The notes below the pieces were generated by a model that was given only the letters and a program-made list of their open reading frames with translations, was not told the origin of the DNA and searched no databases. This document shows, piece after piece, positions 32,022 to 36,533 of a DNA stretch of 36,533 nucleotides. Source of the stretch: Treponema sp. Its GTDB lineage: Bacteria > Spirochaetota > Spirochaetia > Treponematales > Treponemataceae. Within the stretch, counting starts at the first letter, position 1, and each line of letters opens with the position of its first letter. The translations under genes and the position numbers were made by a program. The stretch is from NCBI GenBank assembly GCA_022510925.1, contig JAFLSO010000020.1:1-36533 (forward strand), in the 5' to 3' direction.

Positions 32022-33555
32022 GCGCGTATTTTACTCCATTTGCCGCGATTTTTGCAATACACACAGAAAGTAGCAGGACCGTCTCGCAGATAGGAAGCCA
32101 GTCACCGTGCCTGGTGTAGAAAGAAGGCCGGGAATCATCGGATACAATCACCGTGCCGACAAGCGCGGCCCGGGCGAACTGAGGCGCCTCCGCTAAGATT
32201 TTTCCGTCTGAGTCCACGATGCATGTTATTCCGCTGGCCGTGCTCCGCACCAGAGGGACATTGTTCTCCGCCGCGCGGAAAACCGCCATGGAAAGATGCT
32301 GTGCCTGGCACACCCTGCTCTGCGACCAGGAGTCATTTGTAAGATTAAAAAGAACCTGCGCGCCGCCCCTCACAAATTCCGCGCAGTCCTCCCCGAACGT
32401 ATCCTCAAAGCAAATGGGAGCGGAGAATCTTACGCCGCGCCCGCTCATGACAGAGGCGCTGTCCCCCGGCTCCCACAGCCTTGTCTCTCCGTTCAGCAGC
32501 ATCTTGTAAAAGCGCGGGAATACATGGCCCCAGGGAAAATACTCCGTGAACGGAACCAGATGCCGCTTGGCGTACACCTCCGGGTCAGGGGGAAGAACGT
32601 TGCCTTTCTTAGGGTCAAACACAAGCGCCGCGTTAAAGTCCCCAGTTCCGGGAACAGTGTGCTGGTTCCCTATTATGAAGCAAGCGCCGGAGGAATCGAT
32701 GAAATCCAGAACATCCTCCACAAGGGCGCGCCTCTCAGGGTCCCTTCCGCCTCTCCAGCTCATCATCAAAGGCGGCACCACGGCTGTCTCAGGCCACACC
32801 ACAAAGTCCACCCCGGGATTCTCGGCCAGCGCGTCCGCCGTGAGCGCCATAAGGACGGCCACGTCCCTTTTATAAACATCCACGCCGTATTTGTTGGAGT
32901 CGGTGTTGTTCTGAACGGCCAGCACTGTCACAGGCTTACCTTTTATCCCGGATGCAGGGCGCAGAATCGCCCACACGCACATGGAGACAAGGAGAGAAAT
33001 CCACACCGCAAAAGCCGCCGTCACGCGGAGAAATCCGCCCCGGGCATCAGCGGACTTTCTGTGCATCAGGACAGAAATAAAATCCGCCGCGCACGCGCAG
33101 GAGAGAGCGCACAGGGCAGAGAGGCACCACACCCCGCCCCAGCAGGCGTTACGCAGAAGAGGAAGGACGGTCCACTGCGTGTATCCTGTAATCCCGTAGC
33201 TGAATGCCAGAAATCCCCTGGACTTAAAAAACTCATGCACGCACCAGACCAAAGCCATCACATAGAACCTGGCCCGGGGAAAAATCCTGCATGCGAGTGA
33301 GCAGAGAAGGAAAGTAACGGAAAGCTGCGCGGCGCTCCAGATAACAGCGGCGCAGAACGCAGTGACGCTGTACGAGCACAGCCAGAACGCGTAAGCGCCA
33401 TAGAATGCGGCGCCGTACAAAAAGCCATGGAGCCATGAGAATTTTAACGGAACCGTTGATATGGCAAGAAAAACGGGAGCGAGCGCGACATACGCAAGGA
33501 AAAACAGCCCCCTGCCAGAAAGAACACCGGGATGCGAGAGCGCAAGTAGAAGCAC
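32005..33555 (-). CDS. lnt: Apolipoprotein N-acyltransferase (Lnt)
   Basis: Adds the third acyl chain to lipoproteins at the inner membrane. The chain from the GTG at 33555 has 516 residues, with about six N-terminal transmembrane helices and then a nitrilase-type domain. The catalytic triad is visible: Glu in VVWPETAVV, Lys in YAKRHLVPF followed by TEYFPWG, and Cys in APICFEDTFG; NLTNDSW follows. A final helix lies near the C-terminus. The start is uncertain. The frame stays open to 33606 without an ATG, and a CTG at 33594 would add KTRHAPLLLAAG, a basic start with a complete first helix that overlaps the HU-like gene. Downstream overlap with bactofilin suggests coupling. Confidence 0.92.
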   Translation of the reverse strand: MLLLALSHPGVLSGRGLFFLAYVALAPVFLAISTVPLKFSWLHGFLYGAAFYGAYAFWLCSYSVTAFCAAVIWSAAQLSVTFLLCSLACRIFPRARFYVMALVWCVHEFFKSRGFLAFSYGITGYTQWTVLPLLRNACWGGVWCLSALCALSCACAADFISVLMHRKSADARGGFLRVTAAFAVWISLLVSMCVWAILRPASGIKGKPVTVLAVQNNTDSNKYGVDVYKRDVAVLMALTADALAENPGVDFVVWPETAVVPPLMMSWRGGRDPERRALVEDVLDFIDSSGACFIIGNQHTVPGTGDFNAALVFDPKKGNVLPPDPEVYAKRHLVPFTEYFPWGHVFPRFYKMLLNGETRLWEPGDSASVMSGRGVRFSAPICFEDTFGEDCAEFVRGGAQVLFNLTNDSWSQSRVCQAQHLSMAVFRAAENNVPLVRSTASGITCIVDSDGKILAEAPQFARAALVGTVIVSDDSRPSFYTRHGDWLPICETVLLLSVCIAKIAANGVKYAHGKRE

Positions 33556-33583
33556 GCCTGCGGCAAGCAGCAGAGGCGCGTGT

Positions 33584-33907
33584 CTAGTTTTCAGAATCTC
33601 CCGCCTTTACAGGAAGGTTCCACAGAGCGTCCTTAAGCTCCTGGCCGGAGCGGAACACGGCCACATAATGCGGCGGAACGGAAAGCGACTCCCCGGTCTT
33701 AGGATTCCTGGCCCTGACCCTTCCCTTGCGAAGCCTAGGCTCGAAAGTCCCGAACGTGCGGAGCTCTATGGTATCACCGGATTTTAAAGAATCTTTAAGC
33801 TGCGAAAGAAAATTCTCCACGACCTCCTGCACCACCCTCTTCTCGAACTCTGTGCTCTGGTACACCGCGTCCACTAAATCATACTTAGTTATTTTTTTAG
33901 CTGACAT
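33584..33907 (-). CDS. HU/IHF-like DNA-binding protein
   Basis: The 107-residue protein has the HU/IHF fold pattern: KITKYDLVDAVYQSTEFEKRVVQEVVENFL, then LKSGDTIELRTFGTFEPRLRKGRVRARNPKTGE with the beta-arm, then VAVFRSGQELKDAL. It is more divergent than the HU at 26250 and has an acidic tail (AGDSEN). The ATG at 33907 has GAGGT eight bases upstream and is preferred to the TTG one codon before. It lies 49 bases downstream of rpsT and directly upstream of lnt, in the middle of a five-gene run. A role as IHF-like or a special nucleoid protein cannot be settled. Confidence 0.88.
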   Translation of the reverse strand: MSAKKITKYDLVDAVYQSTEFEKRVVQEVVENFLSQLKDSLKSGDTIELRTFGTFEPRLRKGRVRARNPKTGESLSVPPHYVAVFRSGQELKDALWNLPVKAGDSEN

Positions 33908-33956
33908 CAACGTACCTCAGAAAATCCGTAAAGTAATGGCAGGAAGCCCGGAAAAT

Positions 33957-34250
33957 TTAGTTTGCGGCCGCCTCAGACGTTTTTACGAAAGTGTTATTGT
34001 AAAGCCTGAACATGCGGCTCTTTTTGCGGGAGACAGCGTTGCGCTTCATCACGCCCTTGCGCTGAGCGTTGTCCAGCTCTGACTGAACTTTTCTGAGAGC
34101 CTCAAGCGCCACCGCCTGATCTTTTTTCTGCACGGCCTCTATATATTTGCGTACGAACGTGCGAACTTCTGACTTCACCGCCTTGTTGCGCAGACGACGA
34201 ACCTCGCTCTGCTCATGGCGTTTTTTTGCAGATGATTTTTTTGCAGACAA
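33957..34250 (-). CDS. rpsT: Ribosomal protein S20
   Basis: A 97-residue, very basic, helical small-subunit protein that binds 16S rRNA. It shows the S20 pattern: SAKKSSAKKRHEQSEVRRLRNKAVKSEVRTFVRKYIEA, then ALRKVQSELDNAQRKGVMKRNAVSRKKSRM. The start is a TTG at 34250, supported by AGAGGGGG seven bases upstream and by the position of the family N-terminus. A TTG start can lower expression and is used for feedback control in some bacteria, but that is inference here. It lies between the zinc-ribbon gene and the HU-like gene on one transcript. Confidence 0.93.
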   Translation of the reverse strand: MSAKKSSAKKRHEQSEVRRLRNKAVKSEVRTFVRKYIEAVQKKDQAVALEALRKVQSELDNAQRKGVMKRNAVSRKKSRMFRLYNNTFVKTSEAAAN

Positions 34251-34304
34251 AGGAATACCCCCTCTATAAATCTTATGCGTTTACCGCTTATTTTTAAGTG
34301 CCGA

Positions 34305-34478
34305 TTATTTAAAATCTTTAGGTCGGCGTTCAGTGCGCTTGCACTTGCTGCACTCCGCCATATTGCGCAGACGGCCGTTCTCAAACATAGTCTTCATGAT
34401 TATCTCGCCGCCGCAATCGGGGCACATGAATTTCTGGGTAGCGACCGTTGTACGAGAGTTTTTACTGGCTCCAGCCAT
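34305..34478 (-). CDS. Small zinc-ribbon protein
   Basis: A 57-residue basic protein with two CxxC pairs, CPDC and CSKC, spaced like a zinc ribbon (FMCPDCGGEIIMKTMFEN, then MAECSKCKRTERRPKDFK). The ATG at 34478 has a strong GGAGGA just upstream; the longer frame to 34523 lacks any site. I do not recognise a named family. The charged end and the neighbouring rpsT suggest a ribosome- or RNA-linked role, but this is only context. It is not L33, L32 or L31, whose motifs differ. It opens the five-gene run with rpsT, the HU-like gene, lnt and bactofilin. Confidence 0.7.
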   Translation of the reverse strand: MAGASKNSRTTVATQKFMCPDCGGEIIMKTMFENGRLRNMAECSKCKRTERRPKDFK

Positions 34479-34494
34479 GACGTTCCTCCATTGA

Positions 34495-34508
34495 AAATAT
34501 CGATATTT
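34495..34508. promoter_or_regulatory. 14-base palindrome at the transcription start of the zinc-ribbon-rpsT operon
   Basis: AAATATCGATATTT is a perfect palindrome. It lies just downstream of the promoter -10 box and overlaps the expected start of transcription near 34506, a position suited to a repressor or feedback site. Confidence 0.35.
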
Positions 34509-34512
34509 AAAG

Positions 34513-34542
34513 ACTATACACAATTTTACCGCAATGTGTCAA
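34513..34542 (-). promoter_or_regulatory. Promoter of the zinc-ribbon, rpsT, HU-like, lnt, bactofilin group
   Basis: The minus strand has a perfect TTGACA (34542-34537), an 18-base spacer and TATAGT (34518-34513). The leader before the zinc-ribbon start would be about 28 bases. Confidence 0.65.
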
Positions 34543-34706
34543 CTATAAGGGAAGACCTCCGGGCGGACAGGAACCGAAACCTGCCCGGGCCGCGCACTGA
34601 AACCACCGCGCGGACAATACAGCCCCTTTAAGCGGTTATGCAGAAAATGCTTGACACAAGTCACAAAAACCATTATAAACGTTTGCCCAAAATCAATAAA
34701 CCCGCA

Positions 34707-34735
34707 TTGACTATTTTCCCTCTTTCTGCGATAAT
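34707..34735 (+). promoter_or_regulatory. Promoter of the TPR-like gene, predicted leaderless
   Basis: TTGACT (34707-34712), 17 bases, then GATAAT (34730-34735). The ATG at 34743 follows after seven bases (CGGCCGT), with no ribosome binding site between. Confidence 0.6.
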
Positions 34736-34742
34736 CGGCCGT

Positions 34743-35687
34743 ATGGGTATTCAGTCCGATTCTATCCTGCGACAGGCGTACAAGTTAATCGAATCTTGCC
34801 AGATAGAACAGGCCAAGAATATGCTGGAGGACGCTTTAAAGGGCGACCTGAACAACAAGGCGCTGGTGTTCGCCATATATTGCAGCCAGTTCTGGCTCAG
34901 TCCGTTCTCCTCGCAGGAGCAGGGCGGATGCTTTGAGCAGGGGGAAAGCCTCATAGCTGACTGGAAGCTGTTCAAGAAGCTTCTTCAGAAGAAAGAATTT
35001 TCCGTGGACGGCGCGGATTACGAGAACATAGTGTATTCCTTCAAGAAAGGAATTTTCTCCGCGGCGCTTGAGAAATACGGCAAATCCCCGGATGAGAACG
35101 ACAGCCGCATGCGCGCGGAGATATGCAGGAAAAAAGGCCTGTGCTATAAAAAGCTCGGCTCCTACGAGACCGCGCTAAGCTGCCTTACGGAGGCTAACGA
35201 GACCCTGGGAGGACAGGCCGCGGTGCTGGCGGAGATGGCGGACTGCTACGCCCTCTGCGGTGAGACCAAATACGCGAAGCTGCTGTTCAGGGAGGCATTC
35301 TTCACGGACGCACAGAGGATAGACCTGGATTTCCTGGACGCCCCGCTCATTACGGTGCTGGTGGAGCAGGTGGAGCAAAAGGGCTACGCCGGCGCGGAGA
35401 AACTGGAGTGGATTCCAGTGTACGGAGTCCTGCTGGGGGTGTTCGGCGTAAAGAGGGAGCTGCGCTCGCAGGAGGTCCTGCGCCTCAAGCAGGACATATA
35501 TTCGCTTGAGAGCGAGCTGAAGGATCCCGCGAACAACAGCGCGGTCCTCACTCCCAGGCTGATGAACCTGTATTTCTGGCTCATAGACCACTACGTCCTT
35601 TCCAAGGACAGCGTAGCGAAAATAAACGAGGTCCTGCTGAAGATTAAGATTCTTGATCCGGCAGTGTACCAGATGTATGTGAAATGA
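34743..35687 (+). CDS. TPR-like cytoplasmic protein
   Basis: The 314-residue protein starts at the ATG at 34743, chosen because the promoter ends just before it and because residues upstream in the frame (from 34638) would be read from promoter DNA. No signal peptide is seen. Helical repeats of TPR type are visible: ILRQAYKLIESCQIEQAKNMLEDAL at the start, and later the segments around CRKKGLCYKKLGSYETALSCL and EMADCYALCGETKYAKLLFREAF. The last third, with LKQDIYSLESELKDP, may form a short coiled coil. Function unknown. It lies 79 bases upstream of the greA-type gene on the same strand, and both carry helical repeats. Likely a scaffold protein. Confidence 0.65.
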   Translation: MGIQSDSILRQAYKLIESCQIEQAKNMLEDALKGDLNNKALVFAIYCSQFWLSPFSSQEQGGCFEQGESLIADWKLFKKLLQKKEFSVDGADYENIVYSFKKGIFSAALEKYGKSPDENDSRMRAEICRKKGLCYKKLGSYETALSCLTEANETLGGQAAVLAEMADCYALCGETKYAKLLFREAFFTDAQRIDLDFLDAPLITVLVEQVEQKGYAGAEKLEWIPVYGVLLGVFGVKRELRSQEVLRLKQDIYSLESELKDPANNSAVLTPRLMNLYFWLIDHYVLSKDSVAKINEVLLKIKILDPAVYQMYVK

Positions 35688-35766
35688 GTTACCGTCCGTT
35701 ACGGCGGTATATGATAAAATGCTAAAAAAGTAATTCAGCGGGGCTGATGCTAAACAGGAGAAAAAC

Positions 35767-36533
35767 ATGTCAGAAGAGCTTGAGAATTCCGTCCGCGAGA
35801 TGCTAAAGGAAGAGACCTGGACACGCGCGGGGATAAGCAACTTTACGAAGAACAACCTCATGGACCTCTCGTCCATTCTGGAGACGGCCAGGGCAGACGG
35901 CACAGAAGGCAGGATCAAGGAAATCTGCGACGAGCAGCTGATTCACACCCGCGACAGCATCGTGGCGCTCTACATATCGGGCATGGTGGCGCTCCGCACA
36001 GGCTCGCTGGACAACAGCGCCCTCACGAACCTGGCAGACATCTTTGAGAAAAACCATAAAGAGGCTCTGGTGGAGTACCTGTGCCAGACCATACTGGAGG
36101 AGGATCCCCAGAATAAATTCGCGCTGAGGAAGCTGGCCTCGTATTACGAGGAGACCAATGACCCCAAGGTATGGGATTTGTACGAGCAGATAGTCAAGCT
36201 GGACTTTGAGGAGGCTGACATAGCGAAGATTCTGGCGGACCGCTACAAGAAGCAGGGCAACATAGAGACAGCGGTCAGCTACTACAAGAAGGCCCTTCTC
36301 CGCTACGTGTCCGCGAAGAATTCCACCGCCGTAAAAGAGACATGGAGCAAGCTTGTGGCGCTGATTCCCGAGGAGATAGACTTTTTCCTTCTGGTGCAGA
36401 GAAAGATAGCCAAGTCCATAAGCGAGGACAAGTCATCCCAGCTCATGCAGGAGCTCTACCAGTATTACAAGGACACCAACATAGACGTGGCCATTGACAT
36501 ACTGAAGCTCATCCTTTCCATAGACAACAAGGA
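35767..36533 (+). CDS. greA: N-terminal extension of a treponeme-type GreA elongation factor (cut by window edge)
   Basis: The first 255 residues are in the window and the frame is open to the edge. The sequence (EEL then VREMLKEETWTRAGISNFTKNN, LIHTRDSIVALYISGM, TILEEDPQNKFALRKLASYYEE, and ADRYKKQGNIETAVSYYKKAL) consists of helical, TPR/HAT-like repeats. It resembles what I recall of the large N-terminal part of GreA in Treponema, which is several hundred residues long before the normal coiled-coil and FKBP-like GreA domains. Those domains would lie outside the window, so the gene name depends on recall. AGGAG lies seven to eight bases before the ATG. If this is not GreA it is another large repeat protein. 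Confidence 0.6.
   Translation, partial: MSEELENSVREMLKEETWTRAGISNFTKNNLMDLSSILETARADGTEGRIKEICDEQLIHTRDSIVALYISGMVALRTGSLDNSALTNLADIFEKNHKEALVEYLCQTILEEDPQNKFALRKLASYYEETNDPKVWDLYEQIVKLDFEEADIAKILADRYKKQGNIETAVSYYKKALLRYVSAKNSTAVKETWSKLVALIPEEIDFFLLVQRKIAKSISEDKSSQLMQELYQYYKDTNIDVAIDILKLILSIDNK

Noticed and set aside
34305-34478. Ribosomal protein L31, L32 or L33 for the zinc-ribbon gene
   Set aside because: The cysteine spacing and surrounding residues do not match the motifs of these proteins as I know them.

Overview
The window looks like a chromosomal segment of a treponeme-like spirochete. The main clue is the start of a GreA-type protein with the long helical-repeat N-terminal extension I associate with Treponema GreA. 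Other clues are a Treponema-style aminotransferase, several secreted proteins of spirochete type and multidomain cyclic-di-GMP proteins. Base composition is moderately GC-rich throughout. I see no insertion sequence, prophage, CRISPR array or rRNA. Genes are packed tightly on both strands and no stretch above 300 bases lacks a gene.

Layout. 1-2231: two divergent exported proteins, one cut by the window edge and one outer-membrane beta-barrel candidate. 2243-4494 (minus): ispG followed by a secreted TPR-like protein. 4608-8201 (plus): the four dTDP-L-rhamnose genes rfbA, rfbC, rfbD and rfbB, with rfbB broken by a one-base frameshift. 8221-10943 (minus): a class I/II aminotransferase followed by glycogen synthase glgA. 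11025-14758 (plus): a secreted protein with a nine-G run near its end, then a WecA/TagO-type sugar-phosphate transferase directly followed by a membrane HD-GYP protein. 14922-18828 (plus): aconitase, then a ComFB-domain protein, a Bax-inhibitor-1 family membrane protein and a 92-residue unknown. 18835-20579 (minus): aroB and an unknown. 20659-26122: a convergent cluster of three membrane c-di-GMP-type proteins, namely a degenerate GGDEF, an intact EAL and a degenerate EAL. 26250-26879: HU (minus) with a clear terminator, then tRNA-Val(UAC) and tRNA-Pro(UGG). 26993-31606 (plus): an overlapping sufCBDS operon. 31608-34478 (minus): zinc-ribbon protein, rpsT, HU-like protein, lnt and bactofilin. 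34743-36533 (plus): a TPR-like protein and the start of greA.

Functional themes. Envelope biogenesis recurs: dTDP-rhamnose, a polyprenyl-phosphate sugar-1-P transferase, Lnt, bactofilin and a beta-barrel. Cyclic-di-GMP metabolism and possible reception form the second theme, with an HD-GYP and an EAL that keep their catalytic residues, two family members that have lost them, and a ComFB-domain protein. No intact GGDEF cyclase is present here.

A further pattern is that five genes (starts at 274, 4494, 19947, 26122 and 34743) have a sigma70-like -10 box ending only 5-7 bases before the start codon, with no clear ribosome binding site. This suggests leaderless transcripts. All assignments come from reading the sequence and recalling protein families; nothing was searched.
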